Positions 1 to 13,575 of a stretch of DNA of 64,000 nt are shown one piece after another. The DNA comes from Loxodes magnus (taxonomy: Eukaryota > Ciliophora > Karyorelictea > Loxodida > Loxodidae). The stretch's first letter is position 1; the number at the start of each line of letters is the position of its first letter. Under the pieces are notes generated by a model that did no database searches, was not told where the DNA came from, and saw nothing but the letters and a program-made list of their open reading frames with translations. The DNA lies in the NCBI GenBank assembly GCA_946699065.1, contig CAMPDV010002428.1:1-64000 (forward strand). The letters run 5' to 3'. The position numbers and the translations under genes are program-made.

Positions 1-304
1 TATCTGTGGCTATATCCAGTGATTCAGAGTTCATCGTATCGGGAAGTTATGATTATACGGTGAGACTATGGAACGTCAAGACAGGTACCTGTAAGACCAT
101 GAGTGGTCACACAGATTATGTATTATCTGTGGCTATATCCAGTGATTCAGAGTTCATCGTATCGAAAAGTGATGATGAGACGGTGAGACTATGGAACGTC
201 AAGACAGGTAGCTGTAAGACCATGAGTGGTCACAGACATTATGTATTATCTGTGGCTATATCCAGTGATTCAGAGTTCATCGTATCGGCAAGTTGAGATA
301 AACG

Positions 305-922
305 GTGAGACTATGGAACGTCAAGACAGGTAGCTGTAAGACCATGAGTGGTCACAGACATTATGTATTATCTGTGGCTATATCCAGTGATTCAGAGTTC
401 ATCGTATCGGGAAGTGGAGATAATAAGGTGAGACTATGGAACGTCAAGACAGGTACCTGTAAGACCATGAGTGGTCACACAGATTATGTATTATCTGTGG
501 CTATATCCAGTGATTCAGAGTTCATCGTATCGGGATGTTGAGATGAGACGGTGAGACTATGGAACGTCAAGACAGGTACCTGTAAGACCATGAGTGGTCA
601 CACTAGTTATGTATCATCTGTGAATATATCCAGTGATTCAGAGTTCATCGTATCGGGAAGTGCAGATTATACGTTGAGACTATGGAACGTCAAGACAGGT
701 ACCTGTAAGACCATGAGTGGTCACACAAATCCTGTAAGATCTGTGGCTATATCCAGTGATTCAGAGTTCATCGTATCGGGAAGTGATGATGAGACGGTGA
801 GACTATGGAACGTCAAGACATGTACCTGTAAGACCATGAGTGGTCACACAGATTATGTATTATCTGTGGCTATATCCAGTGATTCAGAGTTCATCGTATC
901 GGGAAGTAGAGATAAACGGTGA
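305..922 (+). CDS. WD40 array block, 5 units
   Basis: Open segment between two 122-bp units, with one internal TGA (539-541) at the residue before the blade aspartate, where Trp would give GCWDET. The loops after GH are RHY, TDY, TSY, TNP and TDY. The TNP unit is followed by a rare KTCTC unit, a pair that recurs near 2080, 11660 and 12890. No start of its own is credible; this is a piece of a longer array. Confidence 0.45.
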
Positions 923-1536
923 GACTATGGAACGTCAAGACAGGTACCTGTAAGACCATGAGTGGTCACACAGATTATGTATTATCTGTGGCTATATCCA
1001 GTGATTCAGAGTTCATCGTATCGGGAAGTTATGATTATACGGTGAGACTATGGGACGTCAAGACAGGTAGCTGTAAGACCATGAGTGGTCACACAGATTA
1101 TGTATTATCTGTGGCTATATCCAGTGATTCAGAGTTCATCGTATCGGGAAGTGATGATATGACGGTGAGACTATGGAACGTCAAGACAGGTACCTTTAAG
1201 ACCATGAGTGGTCACAGACATTATGTATTATCTGTGGCTATATCCAGTGATTCAGAGTTCATCGTATCGGGAAGTTATGATTATACGGTGAGACTATGGG
1301 ACGTCAAGACAGGTAGCTGTAAGACCATGAGTGGTCACACAGATTATGTATTATCTGTGGCTATATCCAGTGATTCAGAGTTCATCGTATCGGGAAGTGA
1401 TGATAAGACGGTAAGACTATGGAACGTCAAGACAGGTACCTGTAAGACCATGAGTGGTCACACAGATTATGTATTATCTGTGGCTATATCCAGTGATTCA
1501 GAGTTCATCGTATCGGCAAGTTGTGATAAACGGTGA
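919..1536 (+). CDS. WD40 array block, 5 units
   Basis: Five full blades in one frame with no internal TGA. Two blades carry RLWD instead of RLWN and sit on either side of a KTGTF blade with an RHY loop. The segment ends at a 122-bp unit of the SCDKR type. Two further single-unit 122-bp steps follow (about 1650 and 1773). Confidence 0.45.
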   Translation: MRLWNVKTGTCKTMSGHTDYVLSVAISSDSEFIVSGSYDYTVRLWDVKTGSCKTMSGHTDYVLSVAISSDSEFIVSGSDDMTVRLWNVKTGTFKTMSGHRHYVLSVAISSDSEFIVSGSYDYTVRLWDVKTGSCKTMSGHTDYVLSVAISSDSEFIVSGSDDKTVRLWNVKTGTCKTMSGHTDYVLSVAISSDSEFIVSASCDKR

Positions 1537-1776
1537 GACTATGGAACGTCAAGACAGGTAGCTGTAAGACCATGAGTGGTCACAGACATTATGTATTATC
1601 TGTGGCTATATCCAGTGATTCAGAGTTCATCGTATCGGGAAGTAGAGATAAACGGTGAGACTATGGAACGTCAAGACAGGTACCTGTAAGACCATGAGTG
1701 GTCACACAGATTATGTATTATCTGTGGCTATATCCAGTGATTCAGAGTTCATCGTATCGGGAAGTAGAGATAAACG

Positions 1777-2394
1777 GTGAGACTATGGAACGTCAAGACA
1801 GGTACCTGTAAGACCATGAGTGGTCACAGACATTATGTATTATCTGTGGCTATATCCAGTGATTCAGAGTTCATCGTATCGGAAAGTTGAGATAAGACGG
1901 TGAGACTATGGAACGTCAAGACAGGTAGCTGTAAGACCATGAGTGGTCACACAGATTATGTATTATCTGTGGCTATATCCAGTGATTCAGAGTTCATCGT
2001 ATCGGGAAGTAGAGATGAGACGGTGAGACTATGGAACGTCAAGACAGGTACCTGTAAGACCATGAGTGGTCACACAAATCCTGTAAGATCTGTGGCTATA
2101 TCCAGTGATTCAGAGTTCATCGTATCGGGAAGTGATGATGAGACGGTGAGACTATGGAACGTCAAGACATGTACCTGTAAGACCATGAGTGGTCACACAG
2201 ATTATGTATTATCTGTGGCTATATCCAGTGATTCAGAGTTCATCGTATCGGGAAGTGATGATAAGACGGTGAGACTATGGAACGTCAAGACAGGTACCTG
2301 TAAGACCATGAGTGGTCACACAAATCCTGTATTATCTGTGGCTATATCCAGTGATTCAGAGTTCATCGTATCGGGAAGTAGAGATAAACGGTGA
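1777..2394 (+). CDS. WD40 array block, 5 units
   Basis: Five blades, the first ending in S-TGA-DKT (TGA near 1889), which reads as SWDKT if TGA is Trp. It contains the TNP/RSV blade followed by a KTCTC blade and then a TNP/LSV blade, an order found again at 12862-13150. That points to block copying inside the array. Confidence 0.45.
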
Positions 2395-2879
2395 GACTAT
2401 GGAACGTCAAGACAGGTACCTGTAAGACCATGAGTGGTCACACAGATTATGTATTATCTGTGGCTATATCCAGTGATTCAGAGTTCATCGTATCGGGAAG
2501 TAGAGATGAGACGGTGAGACTATGGAACGTCAAGACAGGTAGCTGTAAGACCATGAGTGGTCACACTAATTATGTATAATCTGTGGCTATATCCAGTGAT
2601 TCAGAGTTCATCGTATCGGGAAGTAGAGATAAACGGTGAGACTATGGAACGTCAAGACAGGTACCTGTAAGACCATGAGTGGTCACACAGATTATGTATT
2701 ATCTGTGGCTATATCCAGTGATTCAGAGTTCATCGTATCGGGAAGTAGAGATAAACGGTGAGACTATGGAACGTCAAGACAGGTACCTTTAAGACCATGA
2801 GTGGTCACACAGATTATGTATTATCTGTGGCTATATCCAGTGATTCAGAGTTCATCGTATCGGGAAGTTGAGATAAACG

Positions 2880-3743
2880 GTGAGACTATGGAACGTCAAG
2901 ACAGGTAGCTGTAAGACCATGAGTGGTCACAGACATTATGTATTATCTGTGGCTATATCCAGTGATTCAGAGTTCATCGTATCGGGAAGTGATGATATGA
3001 CGGTGAGACTATGGAACGTCAAGACAGGTACCTTTAAGACCATGAGTGGTCACAGACATTATGTATTATCTGTGGCTATATCCAGTGATTCAGAGTTCAT
3101 CGTATCGGGAAGTAGAGATGAGACGGTGAGACTATGGAACGTCAAGACAGGTAGCTGTAAGACCATGAGTGGTCACACAGATTATGTATTATCTGTGGCT
3201 ATATCCAGTGATTCAGAGTTCATCGTATCGGGAAGTGATGATAAGACGGTAAGACTATGGAACGTCAAGACAGGTACCTGTAAGACCATGAGTGGTCACA
3301 CAGATTATGTATTATCTGTGGCTATATCCAGTGATTCAGAGTTCATCGTATCGGGAAGTAGAGATGAGACGGTGAGACTATGGAACGTCAAGACAGGTAC
3401 CTGTAAGACCATGAGTGGTCACACAGATTATGTATTATCTGTGGCTATATCCAGTGATTCAGAGTTCATCGTATCGGGAAGTGATGATATGACGGTAAGA
3501 CTATGGAACGTCAAGACAGGTACCTGTAAGACCATGAGTGGTCACAGACATTATGTATTATCTGTGGCTATATCCAGTGATTCAGAGTTCATCGTATCGG
3601 GAAGTAGAGATGAGACGGTGAGACTATGGAACGTCAAGACAGGTAGCTGTAAGACCATGAGTGGTCACACTAATTATGTATTATCTGTGGCTATATCCAG
3701 TGATTCAGAGTTCATCGTATCGGGAAGTAGAGATAAACGGTGA
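2880..3743 (+). CDS. WD40 array block, 7 units (copy A of a duplicated segment)
   Basis: Seven blades with final codes DDMT, RDET, DDKT, RDET, DDMT, RDET and RDKR. The same order appears 4055 bp downstream inside 6812-7798, which has one extra blade at its left end. This block marks the left edge of the large tandem duplication. Confidence 0.45.
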   Translation: MRLWNVKTGSCKTMSGHRHYVLSVAISSDSEFIVSGSDDMTVRLWNVKTGTFKTMSGHRHYVLSVAISSDSEFIVSGSRDETVRLWNVKTGSCKTMSGHTDYVLSVAISSDSEFIVSGSDDKTVRLWNVKTGTCKTMSGHTDYVLSVAISSDSEFIVSGSRDETVRLWNVKTGTCKTMSGHTDYVLSVAISSDSEFIVSGSDDMTVRLWNVKTGTCKTMSGHRHYVLSVAISSDSEFIVSGSRDETVRLWNVKTGSCKTMSGHTNYVLSVAISSDSEFIVSGSRDKR

Positions 3744-5587
3744 GACTATGGAACGTCAAGACAGGTACCTGTAAGACCATGAGTGGTCACACAGATTATG
3801 TATTATCTGTGGCTATATCCAGTGATTCAGAGTTCATCGTATCGGGAAGTGATGATATGACGGTGAGACTATGGAACGTCAAGACAGGTAGCTGTAAGAC
3901 CATGAGTGGTCACAGACATTATGTATTATCTGTGGCTATATCCAGTGATTCAGAGTTCATCGTATCGGGAAGTAGAGATGAGACGGTGAGACTATGGAAC
4001 GTCAAGACAGGTAGCTGTAAGACCATGAGTGGTCACACAGATTATGTATTATCTGTGGCTATATCCAGTGATTCAGAGTTCATCGTATCGGGAAGTGATG
4101 ATAAGACGGTGAGACTATGGAACGTCAAGACAGGTACCTTTAAGACCATGAGTGGTCACACAGATTATGTATTATCTGTGGCTATATCCAGTGATTCAGA
4201 GTTCATCGTATCGAAAAGTGATGATGAGACGGTGAGACTATGGAACGTCAAGACATGTACCTGTAAGACCATGAGTGGTCACACAGATTATGTATTATCT
4301 GTGGCTATATCCAGTGATTCAGAGTTCATCGTATCGGGAAGTTATGATTATACGGTGAGACTATGGGACGTCAAGACAGGTACCTGTAAGACCATGAGTG
4401 GTCACACTAGTTATGTATTATCTGTGGCTATATCCAGTAATTCAGAGTTCATAGTATCGGGAAGTCATGATTATACGGTGAGACTATGGAACGTCAAGAC
4501 AGGTACCTGTAAGACCATGAGTGGTCACAGACATTATGTATTATCTGTGGCTATATCCAGTGATTCAGAGTTCATCGTATCGGGAAGTAGAGATGAGACG
4601 GTAAGACTATGGAACGTCAAGACAGGTACCTGTAAGACCATGAGTGGTCACAGACATTATGTATTATCTGTGGCTATATCCAGTGATTCAGAGTTCATCG
4701 TATCGGGATGTTGAGATGAGACGGTGAGACTATGGAACGTCAAGACAGGTACCTGTAAGACCATGAGTGGTCACAGACATTATGTATTATCTGTGGCTAT
4801 ATCCAGTGATTCAGAGTTCATCGTATCGGGAAGTGATGATGAGACGGTGAGACTATGGAACGTCAAGACAGGTACCTTTAAGACCATGAGTGGTCACACA
4901 GATTATGTATTATCTGTGGCTATATCCAGTGATTCAGAGTTCATCGTATCGGGAAGTGATGATAAGACGGTAAGACTATGGAACGTCAAGACAGGTACCT
5001 GTAAGACCATGAGTGGTCACACAGATTATGTATTATCTGTGGCTATATCCAGTGATTCAGAGTTCATCGTATCGGGAAGTGATGATAAGACGGTAAGACT
5101 ATGGAACGTCAAGACAGGTACCTGTAAGACCATGAGTGGTCACAGACATTATGTATTATCTGTGGCTATATCCAGTGATTCAGAGTTCATCGTATCGGGA
5201 AGTGATGATATGACGGTGAGACTATGGAACGTCAAGACAGGTACCTTTAAGACCATGAGTGGTCACAGACATTATGTATTATCTGTGGCTATATCCAGTG
5301 ATTCAGAGTTCATCGTATCGGGAAGTTATGATTATACGGTGAGACTATGGAACGTCAAGACAGGTACCTGTAAGACCATGAGTGGTCACACAGATTATGT
5401 ATTATCTGTGGCTATATCCAGTGATTCAGAGTTCATCGTATCGGGAAGTGATGATAAGACGGTAAGACTATGGAACGTCAAGACAGGTACCTGTAAGACC
5501 ATGAGTGGTCACAGAGATTATGTATTATCTGTGGCTATATCCAGTGATTCAGAGTTCATCGTATCGGGAAGTAGAGATAAACGGTGA
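3740..5587 (+). CDS. WD40 array block, 15 units (copy A)
   Basis: Fifteen blades in a single frame if the TGA at 4712-4714 is read as Trp (GCWDET). Blade codes are DDMT, RDET, DDKT, DDET, YDYT, HDYT, RDET, CWDET, DDET, DDKT, DDKT, DDMT, YDYT, DDKT and RDKR. It includes a rare SNS variant and a rare ATAGTA spelling near 4440-4455. The counterpart at 7795-9642 shares both but differs at a KTGTF/KTGTC residue and at one DDKT/RDET code. Confidence 0.5.
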
Positions 5588-6693
5588 GACTATGGAACGT
5601 CAAGACAGGTACCTGTAAGACCATGAGTGGTCACACAAATTATGTATTATCTGTGGCTATATCCAGTGATTCAGAGTTCATCGTATCGGGAAGTAGAGAT
5701 GAGACGGTGAGACTATGGAACGTCAAGACAGGTACCTGTAAGACCATGAGTGGTCACAGACATTATGTATTATCTGTGGCTATATCCAGTGATTTAGAGT
5801 TCATCGTATCGGGAAGTAGAGATGAGACGGTGAGACTATGGAACGTCAAGACAGGTACCTGTAAGACCATGAGTGGTCACAGACATTATGTATTATCTGT
5901 GGCTATATCCAGTGATTCAGAGTTCATCGTATCGGGAAGTGATGATAAGACGGTGAGACTATGGAACGTCAAGACAGGTACCTGTAAGACCATGAGTGGT
6001 CACAGACATTATGTATTATCTGTGGCTATATCCAGTGATTCAGAGTTCATCGTATCGGGATGTTGAGATGAGACGGTGAGACTATGGAACGTCAAGACAG
6101 GTACCTGTAAGACCATGAGTGGTCACAGACATTATGTATTATCTGTGGCTATATCCAGTGATTCAGAGTTCATCGTATCGGGATGTTGAGATGAGACGGT
6201 GAGACTATGGAACGTCAAGACAGGTACCTGTAAGACCATGAGTGGTCACAGACATTATGTATTATCTGTGGCTATATCCAGTGATTCAGAGTTCATCGTA
6301 TCGGGAAGTTATGATTATACGGTGAGACTATGGAACGTCAAGACAGGTACCTGTAAGACCATGAGTGGTCACAGACATTATGTATTATCTGTGGCTATAT
6401 CCAGTGATTCAGAGTTCATCGTATCGGGATGTTGAGATGAGACGGTGAGACTATGGAACGTCAAGACAGGTACCTGTAAGACCATGAGTGGTCACAGACA
6501 TTATGTATTATCTGTGGCTATATCCAGTGATTCAGAGTTCATCGTATCGGGAAGTAGAGATAATAAGGTGAGACTATGGAACGTCAAGACAGGTACCTTT
6601 AAGACCATGAGTGGTCACACAGATTATGTATTATCTGTGGCTATATCCAGTGATTCAGAGTTCATCGTATCGGGAAGTAGAGATAAACGGTGA
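5584..6693 (+). CDS. WD40 array block, 9 units (copy A)
   Basis: Nine blades, open when the three TGA codons (near 6064, 6187 and 6433) are read as Trp; all three sit in GC-TGA-DET contexts. RHY loops dominate. One blade carries SDL instead of SDS. The copy at 9639-10748 has the same order. Confidence 0.45.
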
Positions 6694-6811
6694 GACTATG
6701 GAACGTCAAGACAGGTACCTGTAAGACCATGAGTGGTCACACAGATTATGTATTATCTGTGGCTATATCCAGTGATTCAGAGTTCATCGTATCGGGAAGT
6801 AGAGATAAACG

Positions 6812-7798
6812 GTGAGACTATGGAACGTCAAGACAGGTACCTGTAAGACCATGAGTGGTCACACAGATTATGTATTATCTGTGGCTATATCCAGTGATTC
6901 AGAGTTCATCGTATCGGGAAGTAGAGATGAGACGGTGAGACTATGGAACGTCAAGACAGGTAGCTGTAAGACCATGAGTGGTCACAGACATTATGTATTA
7001 TCTGTGGCTATATCCAGTGATTCAGAGTTCATCGTATCGGGAAGTGATGATATGACGGTGAGACTATGGAACGTCAAGACAGGTACCTTTAAGACCATGA
7101 GTGGTCACAGACATTATGTATTATCTGTGGCTATATCCAGTGATTCAGAGTTCATCGTATCGGGAAGTAGAGATGAGACGGTGAGACTATGGAACGTCAA
7201 GACAGGTAGCTGTAAGACCATGAGTGGTCACACAGATTATGTATTATCTGTGGCTATATCCAGTGATTCAGAGTTCATCGTATCGGGAAGTGATGATAAG
7301 ACGGTAAGACTATGGAACGTCAAGACAGGTACCTGTAAGACCATGAGTGGTCACACAGATTATGTATTATCTGTGGCTATATCCAGTGATTCAGAGTTCA
7401 TCGTATCGGGAAGTAGAGATGAGACGGTGAGACTATGGAACGTCAAGACAGGTACCTGTAAGACCATGAGTGGTCACACAGATTATGTATTATCTGTGGC
7501 TATATCCAGTGATTCAGAGTTCATCGTATCGGGAAGTGATGATATGACGGTGAGACTATGGAACGTCAAGACAGGTACCTGTAAGACCATGAGTGGTCAC
7601 AGACATTATGTATTATCTGTGGCTATATCCAGTGATTCAGAGTTCATCGTATCGGGAAGTAGAGATGAGACGGTGAGACTATGGAACGTCAAGACAGGTA
7701 GCTGTAAGACCATGAGTGGTCACACTAATTATGTATTATCTGTGGCTATATCCAGTGATTCAGAGTTCATCGTATCGGGAAGTAGAGATAAACGGTGA
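6812..7798 (+). CDS. WD40 array block, 8 units (copy B)
   Basis: Eight blades. The last seven match 2880-3743 at +4055 bp, differing in at least one synonymous GTA/GTG position. The first blade (TDY, RDET) has no partner there, so the duplication edge lies close to 6935. Confidence 0.45.
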   Translation: MRLWNVKTGTCKTMSGHTDYVLSVAISSDSEFIVSGSRDETVRLWNVKTGSCKTMSGHRHYVLSVAISSDSEFIVSGSDDMTVRLWNVKTGTFKTMSGHRHYVLSVAISSDSEFIVSGSRDETVRLWNVKTGSCKTMSGHTDYVLSVAISSDSEFIVSGSDDKTVRLWNVKTGTCKTMSGHTDYVLSVAISSDSEFIVSGSRDETVRLWNVKTGTCKTMSGHTDYVLSVAISSDSEFIVSGSDDMTVRLWNVKTGTCKTMSGHRHYVLSVAISSDSEFIVSGSRDETVRLWNVKTGSCKTMSGHTNYVLSVAISSDSEFIVSGSRDKR

Positions 7799-9642
7799 GA
7801 CTATGGAACGTCAAGACAGGTACCTGTAAGACCATGAGTGGTCACACAGATTATGTATTATCTGTGGCTATATCCAGTGATTCAGAGTTCATCGTATCGG
7901 GAAGTGATGATATGACGGTGAGACTATGGAACGTCAAGACAGGTAGCTGTAAGACCATGAGTGGTCACAGACATTATGTATTATCTGTGGCTATATCCAG
8001 TGATTCAGAGTTCATCGTATCGGGAAGTAGAGATGAGACGGTGAGACTATGGAACGTCAAGACAGGTAGCTGTAAGACCATGAGTGGTCACACAGATTAT
8101 GTATTATCTGTGGCTATATCCAGTGATTCAGAGTTCATCGTATCGGGAAGTGATGATAAGACGGTGAGACTATGGAACGTCAAGACAGGTACCTGTAAGA
8201 CCATGAGTGGTCACACAGATTATGTATTATCTGTGGCTATATCCAGTGATTCAGAGTTCATCGTATCGAAAAGTGATGATGAGACGGTGAGACTATGGAA
8301 CGTCAAGACATGTACCTGTAAGACCATGAGTGGTCACACAGATTATGTATTATCTGTGGCTATATCCAGTGATTCAGAGTTCATCGTATCGGGAAGTTAT
8401 GATTATACGGTGAGACTATGGGACGTCAAGACAGGTACCTGTAAGACCATGAGTGGTCACACTAGTTATGTATTATCTGTGGCTATATCCAGTAATTCAG
8501 AGTTCATAGTATCGGGAAGTCATGATTATACGGTGAGACTATGGAACGTCAAGACAGGTACCTGTAAGACCATGAGTGGTCACAGACATTATGTATTATC
8601 TGTGGCTATATCCAGTGATTCAGAGTTCATCGTATCGGGAAGTAGAGATGAGACGGTAAGACTATGGAACGTCAAGACAGGTACCTGTAAGACCATGAGT
8701 GGTCACAGACATTATGTATTATCTGTGGCTATATCCAGTGATTCAGAGTTCATCGTATCGGGATGTTGAGATGAGACGGTGAGACTATGGAACGTCAAGA
8801 CAGGTACCTGTAAGACCATGAGTGGTCACAGACATTATGTATTATCTGTGGCTATATCCAGTGATTCAGAGTTCATCGTATCGGGAAGTGATGATGAGAC
8901 GGTGAGACTATGGAACGTCAAGACAGGTACCTTTAAGACCATGAGTGGTCACACAGATTATGTATTATCTGTGGCTATATCCAGTGATTCAGAGTTCATC
9001 GTATCGGGAAGTGATGATAAGACGGTAAGACTATGGAACGTCAAGACAGGTACCTGTAAGACCATGAGTGGTCACACAGATTATGTATTATCTGTGGCTA
9101 TATCCAGTGATTCAGAGTTCATCGTATCGGGAAGTAGAGATGAGACGGTGAGACTATGGAACGTCAAGACAGGTACCTGTAAGACCATGAGTGGTCACAG
9201 ACATTATGTATTATCTGTGGCTATATCCAGTGATTCAGAGTTCATCGTATCGGGAAGTGATGATATGACGGTGAGACTATGGAACGTCAAGACAGGTACC
9301 TTTAAGACCATGAGTGGTCACAGACATTATGTATTATCTGTGGCTATATCCAGTGATTCAGAGTTCATCGTATCGGGAAGTTATGATTATACGGTGAGAC
9401 TATGGAACGTCAAGACAGGTACCTGTAAGACCATGAGTGGTCACACAGATTATGTATTATCTGTGGCTATATCCAGTGATTCAGAGTTCATCGTATCGGG
9501 AAGTGATGATAAGACGGTAAGACTATGGAACGTCAAGACAGGTACCTGTAAGACCATGAGTGGTCACAGAGATTATGTATTATCTGTGGCTATATCCAGT
9601 GATTCAGAGTTCATCGTATCGGGAAGTAGAGATAAACGGTGA
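7795..9642 (+). CDS. WD40 array block, 15 units (copy B)
   Basis: Fifteen blades in the same order as 3740-5587, including the rare SNS and ATAGTA variants, with one internal TGA at 8767-8769. The few differences from copy A fall in the variable codons (KTGTC for KTGTF, RDET for DDKT), as expected from recent duplication followed by local conversion. Confidence 0.5.
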
Positions 9643-10748
9643 GACTATGGAACGTCAAGACAGGTACCTGTAAGACCATGAGTGGTCACACAAATTATGT
9701 ATTATCTGTGGCTATATCCAGTGATTCAGAGTTCATCGTATCGGGAAGTAGAGATGAGACGGTGAGACTATGGAACGTCAAGACAGGTACCTGTAAGACC
9801 ATGAGTGGTCACAGACATTATGTATTATCTGTGGCTATATCCAGTGATTTAGAGTTCATCGTATCGGGAAGTAGAGATGAGACGGTGAGACTATGGAACG
9901 TCAAGACAGGTACCTGTAAGACCATGAGTGGTCACAGACATTATGTATTATCTGTGGCTATATCCAGTGATTCAGAGTTCATCGTATCGGGAAGTGATGA
10001 TAAGACGGTGAGACTATGGAACGTCAAGACAGGTACCTGTAAGACCATGAGTGGTCACAGACATTATGTATTATCTGTGGCTATATCCAGTGATTCAGAG
10101 TTCATCGTATCGGGATGTTGAGATGAGACGGTGAGACTATGGAACGTCAAGACAGGTACCTGTAAGACCATGAGTGGTCACAGACATTATGTATTATCTG
10201 TGGCTATATCCAGTGATTCAGAGTTCATCGTATCGGGATGTTGAGATGAGACGGTGAGACTATGGAACGTCAAGACAGGTACCTGTAAGACCATGAGTGG
10301 TCACAGACATTATGTATTATCTGTGGCTATATCCAGTGATTCAGAGTTCATCGTATCGGGAAGTTATGATTATACGGTGAGACTATGGAACGTCAAGACA
10401 GGTACCTGTAAGACCATGAGTGGTCACAGACATTATGTATTATCTGTGGCTATATCCAGTGATTCAGAGTTCATCGTATCGGGATGTTGAGATGAGACGG
10501 TGAGACTATGGAACGTCAAGACAGGTACCTGTAAGACCATGAGTGGTCACAGACATTATGTATTATCTGTGGCTATATCCAGTGATTCAGAGTTCATCGT
10601 ATCGGGAAGTAGAGATAATAAGGTGAGACTATGGAACGTCAAGACAGGTACCTTTAAGACCATGAGTGGTCACACAGATTATGTATTATCTGTGGCTATA
10701 TCCAGTGATTCAGAGTTCATCGTATCGGGAAGTAGAGATAAACGGTGA
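9639..10748 (+). CDS. WD40 array block, 9 units (copy B)
   Basis: Nine blades repeating 5584-6693 at +4055 bp, with three TGA codons at the same places (near 10119, 10242 and 10488). After it come two 122-bp units (ends near 10743 and 10864), as in copy A. The copies part at about 10911, where copy B has an RHY loop and copy A has TDY. Confidence 0.45.
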
Positions 10749-10866
10749 GACTATGGAACGTCAAGACAGGTACCTGTAAGACCATGAGTGGTCACACAGA
10801 TTATGTATTATCTGTGGCTATATCCAGTGATTCAGAGTTCATCGTATCGGGAAGTAGAGATAAACG

Positions 10867-13575
10867 GTGAGACTATGGAACGTCAAGACAGGTACCTGTA
10901 AGACCATGAGTGGTCACAGACATTATGTATTATCTGTGGCTATATCCAGTGATTCAGAGTTCATCGTATCGGGAAGTGATGATATGACGGTGAGACTATG
11001 GAACGTCAAGACAGGTACCTTTAAGACCATGAGTGGTCACAGACATTATGTATTATCTGTGGCTATATCCAGTGATTCAGAGTTCATCGTATCGGGAAGT
11101 TATGATTATACGGTGAGACTATGGAACGTCAAGACAGGTAGCTGTAAGACCATGAGTGGTCACAGACATTATGTATTATCTGTGGCTATATCCAGTGATT
11201 CAGAGTTCATCGTATCGGGAAGTAGAGATGAGACGGTGAGACTATGGAACGTCAAGACAGGTAGCTGTAAGACCATGAGTGGTCACACAGATTATGTATT
11301 ATCTGTGGCTATATCCAGTGATTCAGAGTTCATCGTATCGGGAAGTAGAGATGAGACGGTGAGACTATGGAACGTCAAGACAGGTACCTGTAAGACCATG
11401 AGTGGTCACACAAATCCTGTAAGATCTGTGGCTATATCCAGTGATTCAGAGTTCATCGTATCGGGAAGTAGAGATGAGACGGTGAGACTATGGAACGTCA
11501 AGACAGGTAGCTGTAAGACCATGAGTGGTCACACAGATTATGTATTATCTGTGGCTATATCCAGTGATTCAGAGTTCATCGTATCGGGAAGTAGAGATGA
11601 GACGGTGAGACTATGGAACGTCAAGACAGGTACCTGTAAGACCATGAGTGGTCACACAAATCCTGTAAGATCTGTGGCTATATCCAGTGATTCAGAGTTC
11701 ATCGTATCGGGAAGTAGAGATGAGACGGTGAGACTATGGAACGTCAAGACATGTACCTGTAAGACCATGAGTGGTCACACAGATTATGTATTATCTGTGG
11801 CTATATCCAGTGATTCAGAGTTCATCGTATCGGGAAGTGATGATAAGACGGTAAGACTATGGAACGTCAAGACAGGTATCTGTAAGACCATGAGTGGTCA
11901 CACAAATCCTGTATTATCTGTGGCTATATCCAGTGATTCAGAGTTCATCGTATCGGGAAGTGATGATGAGACGGTGAGACTATGGAACGTCAAGACAGGT
12001 ACCTTTAAGACCATGAGTGGTCACAGACATTATGTATTATCTGTGGCTATATCCAGTGATTCAGAGTTCATCGTATCGGGAAGTTATGATTATACGGTGA
12101 GACTATGGAACGTCAAGACAGGTACCTGTAAGACCATGAGTGGTCACACAGATTATGTATTATCTGTGGCTATATCCAGTGATTCAGAGTTCATCGTATC
12201 GGGATGTTGAGATGAGACGGTGAGACTATGGAACGTCAAGACAGGTACCTGTAAGACCATGAGTGGTCACACAGATTATGTATTATCTGTGGCTATATCC
12301 AGTGATTCAGAGTTCATCGTATCGGGAAGTAGAGATGAGACGGTGAGACTATGGAACGTCAAGACAGGTACCTGTAAGACCATGAGTGGTCACACAGATT
12401 ATGTATTATCTGTGGCTATATCCAGTGATTCAGAGTTCATCGTATCGGGAAGTTATGATTATACGGTGAGACTATGGAACGTCAAGACAGGTACCTGTAA
12501 GACCATGAGTGGTCACACAGATTATGTAAGATCTGTGGCTATATCCAGTGATTCAGAGTTCATCGTATCGGGAAGTGGAGATAATAAGGTGAGACTATGG
12601 AACGTCAAGACAGGTACCTTTAAGACCATGAGTGGTCACAGACATTATGTATTATCTGTGGCTATATCCAGTGATTCAGAGTTCATCGTATCGGGAAGTA
12701 GAGATGAGACGGTGAGACTATGGAACGTCAAGACAGGTAGCTGTAAGACCATGAGTGGTCACACAGATTATGTATTATCTGTGGCTATATCCAGTGATTC
12801 AGAGTTCATCGTATCGGGAAGTAGAGATGAGACGGTGAGACTATGGAACGTCAAGACAGGTACCTGTAAGACCATGAGTGGTCACACAAATCCTGTAAGA
12901 TCTGTGGCTATATCCAGTGATTCAGAGTTCATCGTATCGGGAAGTGATGATGAGACGGTGAGACTATGGAACGTCAAGACATGTACCTGTAAGACCATGA
13001 GTGGTCACACAGATTATGTATTATCTGTGGCTATATCCAGTGATTCAGAGTTCATCGTATCGGGAAGTGATGATAAGACGGTAAGACTATGGAACGTCAA
13101 GACAGGTATCTGTAAGACCATGAGTGGTCACACAAATCCTGTATTATCTGTGGCTATATCCAGTGATTCAGAGTTCATCGTATCGGGAAGTAGAGATGAG
13201 ACGGTGAGACTATGGAACGTCAAGACAGGTAGCTGTAAGACCATGAGTGGTCACAGACATTATGTATTATCTGTGGCTATATCCAGTGATTCAGAGTTCA
13301 TCGTATCGGGAAGTGATGATAAGACGGTAAGACTATGGAACGTCAAGACAGGTATCTGTAAGACCATGAGTGGTCACACAGATTATGTATTATCTGTGGC
13401 TATATCCAGTGATTCAGAGTTCATCGTATCGGGAAGTAGAGATGAGACGGTGAGACTATGGAACGTCAAGACAGGTACCTGTAAGACCATGAGTGGTCAC
13501 ACAGATTATGTATTATCTGTGGCTATATCCAGTGATTTAGAGTTCATCGTATCGGCAAGTTGTGATAAACGGTGA
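10867..13575 (+). CDS. WD40 array block, 22 units (longest open frame)
   Basis: About 900 codons in one frame if the single TGA at 12208-12210 is Trp. Twenty-two blades would make roughly three seven-bladed propellers, or a superhelix. It holds repeated sub-blocks TNP/RSV, KTCTC, DDKT, KTGIC, TNP/LSV. KTGIC is seen only here. It ends at a 122-bp SCDKR unit. If any array part is translated as it stands, this is the best candidate, but no N-terminal exon is visible. Confidence 0.5.
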
